Part shown: positions 14,355 to 22,202 of the stretch, one piece after another
How positions within the stretch are numbered: the first letter of the stretch is position 1
How the letters are laid out: every line of letters begins with the position of its first letter
Source: Candidatus Levyibacteriota bacterium
GTDB lineage: Bacteria > Patescibacteriota > Microgenomatia > Levybacterales > UBA12049
Assembly (NCBI GenBank): GCA_023245475.1
Contig: JAHFKF010000010.1
Span: forward strand, 1 to 22,797
DNA length: 22,797 bases
Direction: 5' to 3'
Made by a program: the position numbers and the translations under genes
Notes under the pieces: model-generated
What the model was told of the DNA's origin: nothing
Seen by the model: only the letters and a program-made list of their open reading frames with translations
The model's database searches: none

Positions 14355-14927
14355 ATGACTAAAGCAGAAAACCCAAGACCCCGTGAAGTTCGGGTTTTTC
14401 CGGTAGTTGAACAAGCTGTCACGGCAACACTCAGAACTATTGAGGGTAATCCTCAAGGAGTACTCCTGATAGGACTAGAAAGCTTAAATAAGAACCATCG
14501 CCCGTTATTAACAAGCGTTCGAATGATGGCCGAGGTACTGCAAGAACTAGGTACAATTGATAATGACAAAGAAATGTATCGAGGAGCTTCGTTTACCTAC
14601 ACCATACTAACAAATCATGCAGAAAGAGAAGGAGGAGCGTTGCCAGTAGTAACAAACAGCATCGAAGCGGCTCGAGAGAGTCTTGCAGAAACTGTTAAAA
14701 CATTCCATGAAAGATCCGACGAGCCCTTTTTATATGAGACAGTGTGGAGAAAGTTACAAAAAGATCCAGAATATCAGGCATTAGCAAGAGGGGTTTTGGA
14801 AATGGTAAAATACCAAACGAATAAGGAAGATTTCTTATTGGGAGCATACCTCACTATTGCACCCTTTCGAGAGAAACAACGAGCAGAAACTATGGAAAGA
14901 ATGTTCGACGACGGTGAGGGAAAATAA
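14355..14927 (+). CDS. Unknown soluble protein, 190 residues
   Basis: I do not recognise this protein. It has no signal or membrane segment, is rich in charged residues, and appears mostly helical. One hydrophobic strand (GVLLIGLESLN, about residues 35-45) is followed by helices containing RPLLTSVRMMAEVLQELG and ARESLAETVKTFHERSDEP, and the protein ends in an acidic tail. Codon usage is like its neighbours. The start is well supported: CATAAT lies 6 nt upstream with a run of five C between, the same arrangement as valS and the ATPase gene. It ends 1 nt before the stop of the convergent DUF475 gene. No function can be assigned. Confidence 0.7.
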   Translation: MTKAENPRPREVRVFPVVEQAVTATLRTIEGNPQGVLLIGLESLNKNHRPLLTSVRMMAEVLQELGTIDNDKEMYRGASFTYTILTNHAEREGGALPVVTNSIEAARESLAETVKTFHERSDEPFLYETVWRKLQKDPEYQALARGVLEMVKYQTNKEDFLLGAYLTIAPFREKQRAETMERMFDDGEGK

Positions 14928-14928
14928 A

Positions 14929-15837
14929 CTACACTAACGCCCTCTTAGATTTATAGAAGAAATAGCCAATAATCGCAAAGGTCGATACGGGAGACAGCCA
15001 ATGTGGAATATGAAATTGGAAACTATCTAAAATCATAATGGTCCCTAACACCGCAATTGAATACATCGCACCATTTTTAAGATACTTGTACTCTTTAATA
15101 CGATCAATATTTGAAACAGTTAATTGACGAAGAATAATTGCACCAATCCCATTACCAATAAGAATTAACGGGACAGAAAGAGTAAAGGCAAAAGCCCCCA
15201 AGACACCATCAATTGAGAAACTAGCATCAATCGCTTCCAGATATAAAATCTTACTCATGTCAGATCTCGCACTACTTAGCAGTTTCTTTTCTTGCACCTC
15301 TGCGTTTTGTTTAAAGCCATGGGTAATGAAAAAGATTGTCGATCCAACAACAGAGCCAAATGCCATCATAGGATGGATTTGAAGAGCAAACCACACAACA
15401 ACGGCAAGGAGAATTGAGACAATGGCGTAAAACCACACGCTCTGCGATTCGAGGAACCGCTCCCCCCGCAAACCATAATGCTTGGGTTCTAAAAACAACC
15501 AATGGAAGAAAAGAAACAACAAGAAGACGCCTCCACCAGAAAGCAAAATAGGGGCAGTTGCCTCAATTGCTTCAATCACATGAGGATCATTACTAAAGGT
15601 AGCTGTAAGGGCACCAATTGGTCCGAGAGACGGATTTGCTGCCCAAACGATCAGTAATGGCAACAGACCTCTCATAAGGAAAACTGCAAGAAATAATCCC
15701 CACGTCAAAAACCATCGCCTTGCCTTTTGCCCCATGGTTGAGAGAACCTCGGCATTGATAACAGCATTATCAATACTTGAGACTACTTCAAAAAGAACAA
15801 GTCCGGAGATAATCAGAATAAGAGAGAACAGATCCAC
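14929..15837 (-). CDS. DUF475 / TerC-like integral membrane protein
   Basis: A 302-residue polytopic membrane protein with about eight hydrophobic segments. The N-terminal FEVVSSIDNAVINAEVLSTM and the later YLEAIDASFSIDGVLGAFA are the paired acidic motifs of the TerC/DUF475 group, in which Asp residues within membrane segments are thought to bind metal ions. Relatives in the TerC superfamily are linked to tellurite resistance and to manganese export; the activity of DUF475 proteins is not established to my knowledge. Start is GTG at 15835-15837, with TAGAAT (15845-15850) 7 nt upstream. It lies 16 nt after the DUF4012 gene stop, and its promoter is inside that gap. Confidence 0.85.
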   Translation of the reverse strand: MDLFSLILIISGLVLFEVVSSIDNAVINAEVLSTMGQKARRWFLTWGLFLAVFLMRGLLPLLIVWAANPSLGPIGALTATFSNDPHVIEAIEATAPILLSGGGVFLLFLFFHWLFLEPKHYGLRGERFLESQSVWFYAIVSILLAVVVWFALQIHPMMAFGSVVGSTIFFITHGFKQNAEVQEKKLLSSARSDMSKILYLEAIDASFSIDGVLGAFAFTLSVPLILIGNGIGAIILRQLTVSNIDRIKEYKYLKNGAMYSIAVLGTIMILDSFQFHIPHWLSPVSTFAIIGYFFYKSKRALV

Positions 15838-15844
15838 AGTTGCT

Positions 15845-15850
15845 ATTCTA
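15845..15850 (-). promoter_or_regulatory. -10 element of the DUF475 gene (leaderless GTG start)
   Basis: TAGAAT (five of six) lies 7 nt before the GTG. No convincing -35 is seen, so transcription may also come from the upstream DUF4012 gene. Confidence 0.35.
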
Positions 15851-15853
15851 GCA

Positions 15854-18472
15854 TTATTTCTTGGAGAATTCAGCTATGATGTTTTTATCTTGCGTAAGCG
15901 TAGTAAAGTAACTTACCTTGCCGCCAACATCGCTAAAACCAGCGGTGCCAGAGATGAACTGAAATGATTGAGGATAGGTAACAAATAATGAATATGGGTC
16001 ATCCCCTGTCCCCGGTTGTTTAAAGATAACAGCATCGTAGGTAAGGGTTGGCTGCGTAACATCGACAGCTTGCTGAATTTGATAGCTAAGAGTTATCGTC
16101 TTGGTAGTCGCCACCGGGATCAACACAAATAATCCAATAACTTTCTTTGAGCCTTGTATCCCCTCTTCTAATTCCAGCTCTGCCGGTTGACGAAAGCCGG
16201 GACTACTGAAGATTGCTGGATCTGTAATTGCCGGAATTGTCTGACGAACGGAACCATCAATGGCAACGGAAGTAACAGTGGCATTGCTTGGCACAACAAA
16301 TTGCACAAAATTCTTATAATCTCCACCAAAGGGACTGTCTTTTGTACTGGAATTTGTGTAGCTTACGGTAACAGCCTCTTGTGCCATTCCTTTATCATCT
16401 ATTGCAACATCATGACGAAGCGAGCGTTTTACATAATAATTGCTTTTTGTTGCACCGACATTGGCATCAACTACCCCAAGAAAGTCTGTAAATGTGTGGA
16501 GAGTTCTCCCTCGACCATCCCATAACGATCCCGACAAGTTATTCACGGTAAATAGTTTTTGCACAGCTGGATCTGAGAATGAAAAAAGAAGATGTTTCCC
16601 AACGATCGACTCCCCTACCTTCTTTGCAAATTCCGTTGGGGCAATATCTTTACCAGTTTGTAATTTGACAATCATTGCATCCAGAAGCGCTCGTAAGAAA
16701 TCTTTCTTTTGTGTTGATCCTGGGAAAAAATCCTTTTCAGCATGGGCTTGGGTAATCAAATAAAAATTTTCTGCCGTTACCGTCTCATTATAATCAGGAA
16801 CCGTTACTTTCCCCATAACCATCAATAACTTTCTCAAAAAAGTTGTGTCAACAGCAAGTACTCCATCGACCTTCTCCCCTGTTTCCCATTGTAAAAGACG
16901 AGCTGCTTGTTTCCCATCCTCAACGAAATCAATACCAAAGTTACTGTCCCGAAGATACAAATGAGAACTACCAAGATAACGTCGTAAGCCAAAGGGCGGA
17001 TCAATATGTGCAGTAAGCTTCCCATCAGCATCATACACATCATGCACCTTAAAGCTTACCAATTTGCCATTCTCTAATTGTGCCAAACCGTACGAACCAA
17101 TAAATCCCCCACCAGGTCTGATCTCCATGTTGTTTTGAAATAAAATAAGATATTGCCTTTTTCCTTCAAAGCCCAACAACGAAGGAAATGCATCAATGGT
17201 GTTGGCAAAGGGAGTCATTACTCCTTCGACGTCGGCAAACTTTCCTTGTAATTGGTCAGGCAACTCCCCTTCTGCCTTCAGCTTCTGAAGCATGATAAGT
17301 GCATTTTTAGTAATCGCAACCACTTGAAAAAAGTCATCCTTAGGATGATCACTTTCACCGGCTGTTATCTTTTTGAAAAGGATTGTTGCTTCTAGTAATG
17401 ATTCTTCTGCACTAGAGATCGTAATGCCAAGCGTCAATTGTTTCTCTACGGAAGGAACAACTGGTGGAATAAAAAATTTACCAGTAATAAAAAATCCTTT
17501 TGCTATCGTTGCTGATTGCTTTGCAGATACAAAGTTTCCTTGTTCAGCTTGGGAGAGAGATTCTTGGAGCAACAATGTCCCTCCAAAAAGACTAACAGGA
17601 AGGGTCAGAACCAACCCGATGAACAGAAATATCATCAAAAAGAAAACACCTGAATGAACGGTAGTGTTTTTTCGCTGTGGTAAGACAAGTTTTTTAACCG
17701 CTACTGATTTCTCTTCTGAAGTGTGCGAGACATCAAACAAACGAAGCTTTTCTTCGAGATTATAATTTGGGAATAAATATGTGCCTTCTGCTGGAATATA
17801 ATACGTAACAGGTTTTCCTTGGTAATTTTTAAAATCAATCTTCAACGATGGATTTTGTTTTTGTAACATCCGGGCAAGAGAGAATTCACTGTATGGCTGA
17901 GTAGGGAAAAGGAAAACAGTTGCAACTTGATGGTCTTGAGCAAATCCAACCGCAATTATTCCAATCAACACATCGTCTGTATGGATAGGGTACAACTTGC
18001 CGATGCCATCGTTAGGAATAACAATTTTGCCATACCTACGCGCTTGCTGTAAAAAGAGGGCAAGGACGGTATGATCTGTTGCATGAGTAGAGAATGTTTC
18101 TCCATACAAAAGGACTTGGGTACGTTGATATGCATGATGGGAAAAACGTTGAAACAGGGGAGCCGAACTATAGAGCAGGGAAGTGATAAATAATAATTTG
18201 CCTTGTGAGTCGGTTGCTTTTTTGGCAAGGGTTGGAAGCATCGCGAGAATCTCCTCTTCTCCATTATAAAAAACGAAGATATGTGAATAGGGATTATCGG
18301 GAATTAATGGAATTTTTTTCCGATAGGGGATATGAATAATATTGGTGTGAAGTGGCGGCTCCTGTGCGCTTACGAGCACCAACAAATAATGTTCTTGCAG
18401 CTCTTTCGCTAAAGAAACTCCCATCGTACCATTTTTATCAATAATAAGGAGCGGTAGTTTCTTTTCTTCCAT
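15854..18472 (-). CDS. Rossmann-like (epimerase-type) domain fused to a membrane-anchored DUF4012 domain
   Basis: An 872-residue three-part protein. Residues 1 to about 210 look like a degenerate extended SDR/NAD-epimerase fold: LLIIDKNGTMGVSLAKELQE resembles the dinucleotide loop, and GIGKLYPIHTDDVLIGI resembles the PxHVDDV motif of epimerases. No classic GxxGxxG or YxxxK is intact. A single membrane span follows at about 276-296. The remaining 570 residues should be extracytoplasmic and contain DUF4012 from about residue 440, with its hallmark LILFQNNMEIRPGGGFIGSYG, then the conserved HDVYDADG region and LAVDTTFLRKLL. The C-terminal 200 residues look beta-rich (SYTNSSTKDSPFGGDYKNFV). DUF4012 proteins are common in CPR and Gram-positive surface-polymer loci, but the function is unknown. 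It may work with the neighbouring O-antigen-ligase-like protein. Confidence 0.85.
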   Translation of the reverse strand: MEEKKLPLLIIDKNGTMGVSLAKELQEHYLLVLVSAQEPPLHTNIIHIPYRKKIPLIPDNPYSHIFVFYNGEEEILAMLPTLAKKATDSQGKLLFITSLLYSSAPLFQRFSHHAYQRTQVLLYGETFSTHATDHTVLALFLQQARRYGKIVIPNDGIGKLYPIHTDDVLIGIIAVGFAQDHQVATVFLFPTQPYSEFSLARMLQKQNPSLKIDFKNYQGKPVTYYIPAEGTYLFPNYNLEEKLRLFDVSHTSEEKSVAVKKLVLPQRKNTTVHSGVFFLMIFLFIGLVLTLPVSLFGGTLLLQESLSQAEQGNFVSAKQSATIAKGFFITGKFFIPPVVPSVEKQLTLGITISSAEESLLEATILFKKITAGESDHPKDDFFQVVAITKNALIMLQKLKAEGELPDQLQGKFADVEGVMTPFANTIDAFPSLLGFEGKRQYLILFQNNMEIRPGGGFIGSYGLAQLENGKLVSFKVHDVYDADGKLTAHIDPPFGLRRYLGSSHLYLRDSNFGIDFVEDGKQAARLLQWETGEKVDGVLAVDTTFLRKLLMVMGKVTVPDYNETVTAENFYLITQAHAEKDFFPGSTQKKDFLRALLDAMIVKLQTGKDIAPTEFAKKVGESIVGKHLLFSFSDPAVQKLFTVNNLSGSLWDGRGRTLHTFTDFLGVVDANVGATKSNYYVKRSLRHDVAIDDKGMAQEAVTVSYTNSSTKDSPFGGDYKNFVQFVVPSNATVTSVAIDGSVRQTIPAITDPAIFSSPGFRQPAELELEEGIQGSKKVIGLFVLIPVATTKTITLSYQIQQAVDVTQPTLTYDAVIFKQPGTGDDPYSLFVTYPQSFQFISGTAGFSDVGGKVSYFTTLTQDKNIIAEFSKK

Positions 18473-18481
18473 ATATCTATA

Positions 18482-18535
18482 TTACATCAAGTGTCGAGAG
18501 AGAAAAAGAGGCGGAGAAAGAAAACTTCTTTTCAT
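18482..18535 (-). CDS. Possible 17-codon upstream ORF before the DUF4012 gene
   Basis: An ATG 7 nt after TATACT (18543-18548) opens a 17-codon ORF (MKRSFLSPPLFLSRHLM) ended by TAA. It is in the same frame as the DUF4012 gene, whose ATG follows 9 nt after the TAA. The placement matches the leaderless starts elsewhere, so it could be a translated leader peptide. Equally it could be chance, as one in three upstream ORFs share frame. Confidence 0.3.
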   Translation of the reverse strand: MKRSFLSPPLFLSRHLM

Positions 18536-18542
18536 GACCGGG

Positions 18543-18548
18543 AGTATA
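18543..18548 (-). promoter_or_regulatory. -10 element upstream of the DUF4012 gene
   Basis: TATACT (five of six) on the minus strand, 71 nt before the DUF4012 ATG and 7 nt before a 17-codon ORF. No clear -35. A second, weaker candidate TAATAT lies 6 nt before the DUF4012 ATG (18479-18484). Confidence 0.35.
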
Positions 18549-18798
18549 GCTCACAAAAAGGAGAATATGTATAGAGACTGGCTTAGAAAAAAAATTGTAA
18601 AATCCCATAATTAGCTTTCATTTAGACAAAAATTAATCTACTACAAGTATCTAAAACTATTGCCATTCATTTCACTTTAGATTGATTTCTCAATCTATTC
18701 CTACTGAGAGACGAGTAATTTTCGCATCGAGCCAGAGGGGAAACAGAAGGAAAAAAGCTGAACAAGTTTTAGACCTATAAAGGTTTCGTCGAATTTTC

Positions 18799-20106
18799 TC
18801 ACTTCGGAACACAAAGCGGCCTAGCCCAACAAACTCCAAGGATAAAAGCAAATAAAAATTGTCCCTGTTGAATTGTGAGCCAATAGTGGTCAAAAAGTCC
18901 TAATACTAAGGGGAGCATTAATAAAGCAAGCAATGGAAAACAGTTCCGTATTCGAGCATATGTTTTCCCGAGAAACCAAATAAAGATAAGCAATCCGGTT
19001 AGTCCAGTTTCTGCAGCAATAAGAAAAAATATGGAGTGGACGGGTTGGAGAATACTATGCGTTGTAAGGGGTTGCTGTTGATTAACCACTGTCGGCAAAA
19101 AATTACCAAGACCAACTCCGAACACTGGATGTGTCAGCAACATGTGTCCCGAAAGGGTTAGTAAGAGACTCCTCTGGGTCACAGATTCTTCTGTAAGGCT
19201 TGTACTTATCAGACGATGTGCAACGGGACTAAGAGCTACGCCAAGGATCGTTAACAGGAGAAAACAGAGGATCATGACTTTTCTTTTAAAAGAATTTCGG
19301 TGCCTTCGCAACAATAAGTAAAGAGAGACGCTTACAAGAATAATGATCCACACAAGAATAGCTACTCGACTTAACGTCAATAAGAGGGCACATGTTCCAA
19401 GTAATAAAGAAGATCCAATTAACCAATGTTCGCGTTTCTGTGAGAATTTATCCCAACAGAAGAATAGTAATGTCATGATCGTCACCAAATAGCCAGCTAA
19501 TACATTGGGGTGAGAAAACGTTGCATACGGGCGCAATAACAGTTGTCCATCTATCGATGCGTTAGCAATTCCTGGTGTTTGCCCAGTAAACGTACGTTCA
19601 CCTACAAACCATAGCATGCCACCAACCGATCCTTGTAGGATAAATTGTACAATTGCCAGTAACGACTCGCCCCCAATTCCCAATGATAAAACAAGTAGTA
19701 CCGGTTTAAGTGTCTGCCAATTTGTTAAGCGATGTGAACAATAATAAAAAACAAAGACACATTCTAACAACTTAAGTAACACATATGCACCATTAAACAT
19801 TCTTTCTGACAACACAATATTGCTAATAAGAAAGAGTACAATAGCAATTACTGTACATAACGAGGGTCGTGAAATTGCATGAATTTTTTTAAGGATGTCT
19901 CTTCTGTTTTTCTCTGAAAGAAGAAGCGGTATTGTACAACAAACAACTAATAAAAAGAGTAGAATATCAGTCACATAAACAGTGGGCGAAAGATAATCAA
20001 TCCGCAATCCGGCAATGATTGCAAAGTCTGGCCAAAAATGTTTTCCGAGCTGGGTCGGTAAGAAGAAAATAAAAAGATAGAAAATGATTTTCTCAAATTG
20101 TTTCAT
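18799..20106 (-). CDS. O-antigen ligase / Wzy-like polytopic membrane protein
   Basis: A 435-residue protein with about eleven hydrophobic segments and a large periplasmic-type loop, as in the O-antigen ligase/polymerase (Wzy_C) family that joins or polymerises surface glycans on the outer face of the membrane. Diagnostic stretches are RPYATFSHPNVLAGYL, LLTLSRVAILVW, HPVFGVGLGNFLP, the VHSIFFLIAAETGLTGLLIF block with its conserved His and Glu, and FDHYWLTIQQGQFLFAFILG. In CPR, which lack lipopolysaccharide, such proteins may instead glycosylate surface proteins or polymers. The start ATG is 8 nt after GATAAT, which is preceded by TGC (extended -10). It lies downstream of the khpB terminator, so it is transcribed separately. 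Confidence 0.88.
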   Translation of the reverse strand: MKQFEKIIFYLFIFFLPTQLGKHFWPDFAIIAGLRIDYLSPTVYVTDILLFLLVVCCTIPLLLSEKNRRDILKKIHAISRPSLCTVIAIVLFLISNIVLSERMFNGAYVLLKLLECVFVFYYCSHRLTNWQTLKPVLLVLSLGIGGESLLAIVQFILQGSVGGMLWFVGERTFTGQTPGIANASIDGQLLLRPYATFSHPNVLAGYLVTIMTLLFFCWDKFSQKREHWLIGSSLLLGTCALLLTLSRVAILVWIIILVSVSLYLLLRRHRNSFKRKVMILCFLLLTILGVALSPVAHRLISTSLTEESVTQRSLLLTLSGHMLLTHPVFGVGLGNFLPTVVNQQQPLTTHSILQPVHSIFFLIAAETGLTGLLIFIWFLGKTYARIRNCFPLLALLMLPLVLGLFDHYWLTIQQGQFLFAFILGVCWARPLCVPK

Positions 20107-20114
20107 TACAGACG

Positions 20115-20123
20115 ATTATCGCA
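20115..20123 (-). promoter_or_regulatory. Extended -10 promoter of the ligase gene
   Basis: TGC followed by GATAAT (20115-20120, five of six) lies 8 nt before the ATG. It is located downstream of the terminator at 20172-20196. Confidence 0.4.
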
Positions 20124-20171
20124 GATTTCTCAGAAGAAACAACTAAAGAAGGCTCCGTAAAATAACGTCAT

Positions 20172-20196
20172 AAAAAAATCCGCTTGTTAGCGGATT
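20172..20196 (-). terminator. Intrinsic terminator of the rpmH-khpB operon
   Basis: On the minus strand AATCCGC, a 6-base loop and GCGGATT form a perfect 7-bp stem that runs directly into a run of seven T. It lies about 27 nt after the khpB stop. It is the only clear Rho-independent terminator I found in the window. Confidence 0.88.
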
Positions 20197-20222
20197 GCGT
20201 AATACGAGAACCAAGAGTCTGT

Positions 20223-20693
20223 TTATTCTTTTGGCTTAATGACCAGCACTCGGTCTCGACCTTCTCCAGTTGATTCTGACACAACCTCTTCGTCATTTTG
20301 AAGGAATAAGTGAATAGCACGTCTTTCCCATGATTTAAGAGAAAAAAGAACCTGTTCTTTATTTTCTGCTAATGCCTTTTCTTTTGCTTGTATTGCCAAT
20401 TTTTGGAGATAGTCTGTTCGATTCTTTTTGTATCCGTCAACTTCAACTGAAATTCTGACAAACCTACCAATCTTTTTAGCAATTGCTAAAGAGAGGATTA
20501 ACTGTAATGATTCAAGAACTTCACCGTGATATCCGATGATAATACCGGTATCTTCAGTTTCCATTGCAATTTCAACAGTTTCATCATTTGGTTGAACAGT
20601 AAATGTTCCAGAGATTTCAAGCAGAGAAAAGAGCTTCTCGACGAGTTCTTCAATTTGTTTCTGTTCTTCAGCTGTTAGGTTAATTGGTTCCAT
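20223..20693 (-). CDS. khpB: KhpB/Jag-type RNA-binding protein (KH + R3H)
   Basis: A 156-residue RNA-binding protein of the Jag/SpoIIIJ-associated (KhpB/EloR) family, typically encoded beside yidC. Residues about 30-85 form a KH domain with the GxxG loop GYHG at 54-57 (TGIIIGYHGEVLESLQLI). Residues about 95-156 form the R3H domain with ERRAIHLFLQNDEEVVSESTGEGRDR. The N-terminal Jag_N domain found in many Firmicutes homologues is absent, as in several short forms. Family members influence cell elongation and division through RNA binding. It begins one base after the yidC stop, so translation is coupled, and it is the last gene before the terminator. Confidence 0.93.
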   Translation of the reverse strand: MEPINLTAEEQKQIEELVEKLFSLLEISGTFTVQPNDETVEIAMETEDTGIIIGYHGEVLESLQLILSLAIAKKIGRFVRISVEVDGYKKNRTDYLQKLAIQAKEKALAENKEQVLFSLKSWERRAIHLFLQNDEEVVSESTGEGRDRVLVIKPKE

Positions 20694-20694
20694 A

Positions 20695-21513
20695 TTATTT
20701 ATTTTTTAGTTTATCTATCCAGCCTTGCAGGGTTCCAAAGCCTGAGACACGGTACTGTTGTATGATACCAAAAATTGTAAACGTATTCCAGTACAAAGAT
20801 AACCCTACCGAGAAGTAATATGCAAAGAATCCAACCATGATTGGCAATAAATAAAGCGATTGTTTTTGGAATGTCGTTGCAAAATCTTCAGCTTTACTCT
20901 TTTGTTTTACGGCTAGCTTATTCTTTTCTTCTGCCGGAATCATCATTTTTGATTGAACAAACTGCAAAACACCAGTAAGAACAGGAATTATAAAGATAGC
21001 TGGTCCTACGGTAGACAAGAGGTGCTCTGGAGTTTTACCTAATACTAGTCCAAAAAAATGTGTGTCCCAAGCTTGATTTAAATGTAATTGAGGATGGTAC
21101 ACAATACCATTAACAACCTTCTCAATGTCTTTTTGTGGAAGGGTTAACATCTTCATCAGAGCCGGGTACAGTCCAAACAACAATACGACTATTTGAGCAA
21201 CTGCAGGAAGACATCCTGCTGCAGGATTAACATTATGTTCTTTGTAAAGAGCCATTGTTGCCTCTTGCTGCTTCTTCATATCACCTTTATATTTTTCTTT
21301 AATCTTGTTTAACTGAGGAGCTAGTTCTTGCATTTTCTTGGACATCTGAAGTTGTGCTGTCGTCAAGGGATATAAAATCAAACGAATGACAACAGTTAAA
21401 AGAATAATAGAGAAGCCCAGGGCAAAAGGAATATTTATAAAAGAGAGTGCGTGATAAAACACGACTAAGAGGTTTATAATTGGATGAACTAACAATGTAT
21501 CAAAGATTTGCAT
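20695..21513 (-). CDS. yidC: YidC/Oxa1-family membrane protein insertase
   Basis: YidC inserts proteins into the cytoplasmic membrane, alone or with SecYEG. The 272-residue protein has the short N-terminal form (no large periplasmic P1 domain) with five predicted spans. The conserved hydrophilic-groove arginine is Arg44 in LTVVIRLILYPLTTAQL. The cytoplasmic coiled hairpin MSKKMQELAPQLNKIKEKYK and the PAAGCLPAVAQIVVLLFGLY span are typical. SLYWNTFTIFGIIQQY is the final span. The region between spans 2 and 3 holds an insert with HPQLHLNQAWDTHFFGLVLG. It lacks a lipobox. It overlaps yidD by 14 nt. Confidence 0.95.
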   Translation of the reverse strand: MQIFDTLLVHPIINLLVVFYHALSFINIPFALGFSIILLTVVIRLILYPLTTAQLQMSKKMQELAPQLNKIKEKYKGDMKKQQEATMALYKEHNVNPAAGCLPAVAQIVVLLFGLYPALMKMLTLPQKDIEKVVNGIVYHPQLHLNQAWDTHFFGLVLGKTPEHLLSTVGPAIFIIPVLTGVLQFVQSKMMIPAEEKNKLAVKQKSKAEDFATTFQKQSLYLLPIMVGFFAYYFSVGLSLYWNTFTIFGIIQQYRVSGFGTLQGWIDKLKNK

Positions 21514-21721
21514 ATGATTTACTTAATGGTTGGCAGTGGGCGAGACGGATAATAGTAAGCTTCACTCCATGTATTATACCATACTTGCTAATTACTTCTT
21601 TTGCATATACTGAGCAGGGGACAGAAAAACGACACAAGGAAGGATTACCCAACAGTTGTCTAACAAGTGGAGAGATTATCAAGTGGTAGCCTGAGAGTAA
21701 AATAAGAATGAATGATTTCAT
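21500..21721 (-). CDS. yidD: YidD membrane protein insertion efficiency factor
   Basis: A 73-residue protein of the YidD family, peripheral membrane proteins that assist YidC. Family features are ISPL near the N-terminus, the cysteine region CRFSVPCSVYAKEVISKYG (Cys30 and Cys36; the family norm is CRFxPTCSxYA), GVKLTIIRLAHCQPL with Cys63, and the small size. It departs from the norm in having Ser-Val-Pro-Cys instead of PTC, and in lacking the usual GGxDPV end. The stop is TGA, within the yidC start region. Its ATG overlaps the rnpA TGA as ATGA, so translation is coupled. Confidence 0.88.
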   Translation of the reverse strand: MKSFILILLSGYHLIISPLVRQLLGNPSLCRFSVPCSVYAKEVISKYGIIHGVKLTIIRLAHCQPLSKSYANL

Positions 21722-22047
21722 TGTAATAATTGTTTTTCTTGTAAGAAGCGCTCCACGTAATTAGATACTTCTTCCTGTTTCATTTCAAGTATATCTTTTT
21801 TTAGAAAAAATAACATATCGTACCCAATAGCAATTTGTTCACGACGTTGTTCTATACATGATCTAAACACTCGACGAATTCTATTTCGAGATACAGCCCT
21901 CTTATCTATCTTTTTACCGATGACAAACCCAAATCTACTTTCCGGAAGATGGTTTGGTGCTACGCGCACAGTAAAGAGTTCTGTTGAAAAGAAACGGGAA
22001 TTGGTAAGCTTTACCGAGGATGGTAAACGATATTGTTTTGCTAACAT
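21718..22047 (-). CDS. rnpA: Ribonuclease P protein component
   Basis: The 109-residue protein subunit of RNase P, which helps the catalytic RNA to trim the 5' ends of precursor tRNAs. It contains the basic RNR motif in RFGFVIGKKIDKRAVSRNRIRRVFR (RNRIRR at residues 54-59) and FLKKDILEMKQEEV in the C-terminal helix. Length is normal. It starts 13 nt after the rpmH stop, with no Shine-Dalgarno in the gap, and ends with TGA overlapping the yidD ATG. Confidence 0.94.
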   Translation of the reverse strand: MLAKQYRLPSSVKLTNSRFFSTELFTVRVAPNHLPESRFGFVIGKKIDKRAVSRNRIRRVFRSCIEQRREQIAIGYDMLFFLKKDILEMKQEEVSNYVERFLQEKQLLQ

Positions 22048-22060
22048 GAATAAAGATGGA

Positions 22061-22195
22061 TTAAACGGCTAACCGTTTTCTTCCTTCAGCTCGTCTGCGC
22101 TTGATGACCTTTTTGCCACCATGACTTCTCATCTTTACAAGAAAGCCGTGCTTTCTCTTGCGTTTCACCTTTTTAAGTTTTGTTAGTCTTTCCAT
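22061..22195 (-). CDS. rpmH: Ribosomal protein L34
   Basis: A 44-residue, extremely basic large-subunit protein. KHGFLVKMRSHGGKKVIKRR followed by RAEGRKRLAV is the L34 signature. The usual N-terminus MKRTYQP is replaced by MERLTKLKKV, a modest lineage variation. A longer reading from 22246 exists but would start upstream of the promoter. TATACT (22203-22208) lies 7 nt before the chosen ATG, so the mRNA is leaderless. It is the first gene of the rpmH-rnpA-yidD-yidC-khpB operon and is divergent from dnaA. Confidence 0.95.
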   Translation of the reverse strand: MERLTKLKKVKRKRKHGFLVKMRSHGGKKVIKRRRAEGRKRLAV

Positions 22196-22202
22196 ACTTG
22201 GT

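Larger units (their letters stand above)
18473..18798. other. 326-base stretch without a confirmed gene
   Basis: It lies between the O-antigen-ligase-like gene and the DUF4012 gene, both on the minus strand. It is AT-rich in the middle. I see a TATACT box with a 17-codon ORF near its left end (18482-18548), and a perfect 7-bp hairpin with 6-base loop at 18678-18697 (TAGATTG/CAATCTA) without a T-tract. No tRNA, no convincing terminator and no longer ORF was found on either strand. It could hold a leader region or small RNA for the DUF4012 gene. Confidence 0.5.

Noticed and set aside
18560..18614. 15-codon rightward ORF preceded by AAGGAGA
   Set aside because: The Shine-Dalgarno-like bases are too close to the ATG, no promoter is clear, and other genes here do not use such sites.
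18678..18697. 7-bp perfect hairpin as a terminator
   Set aside because: It is AT-rich and no T-tract follows on either strand, so it is only noted as a structure.
18690..18893. 67-codon open frame on the minus strand overlapping the ligase 3' end
   Set aside because: It overlaps the end of the O-antigen-ligase-like gene in another frame, and no promoter or family resemblance was found.
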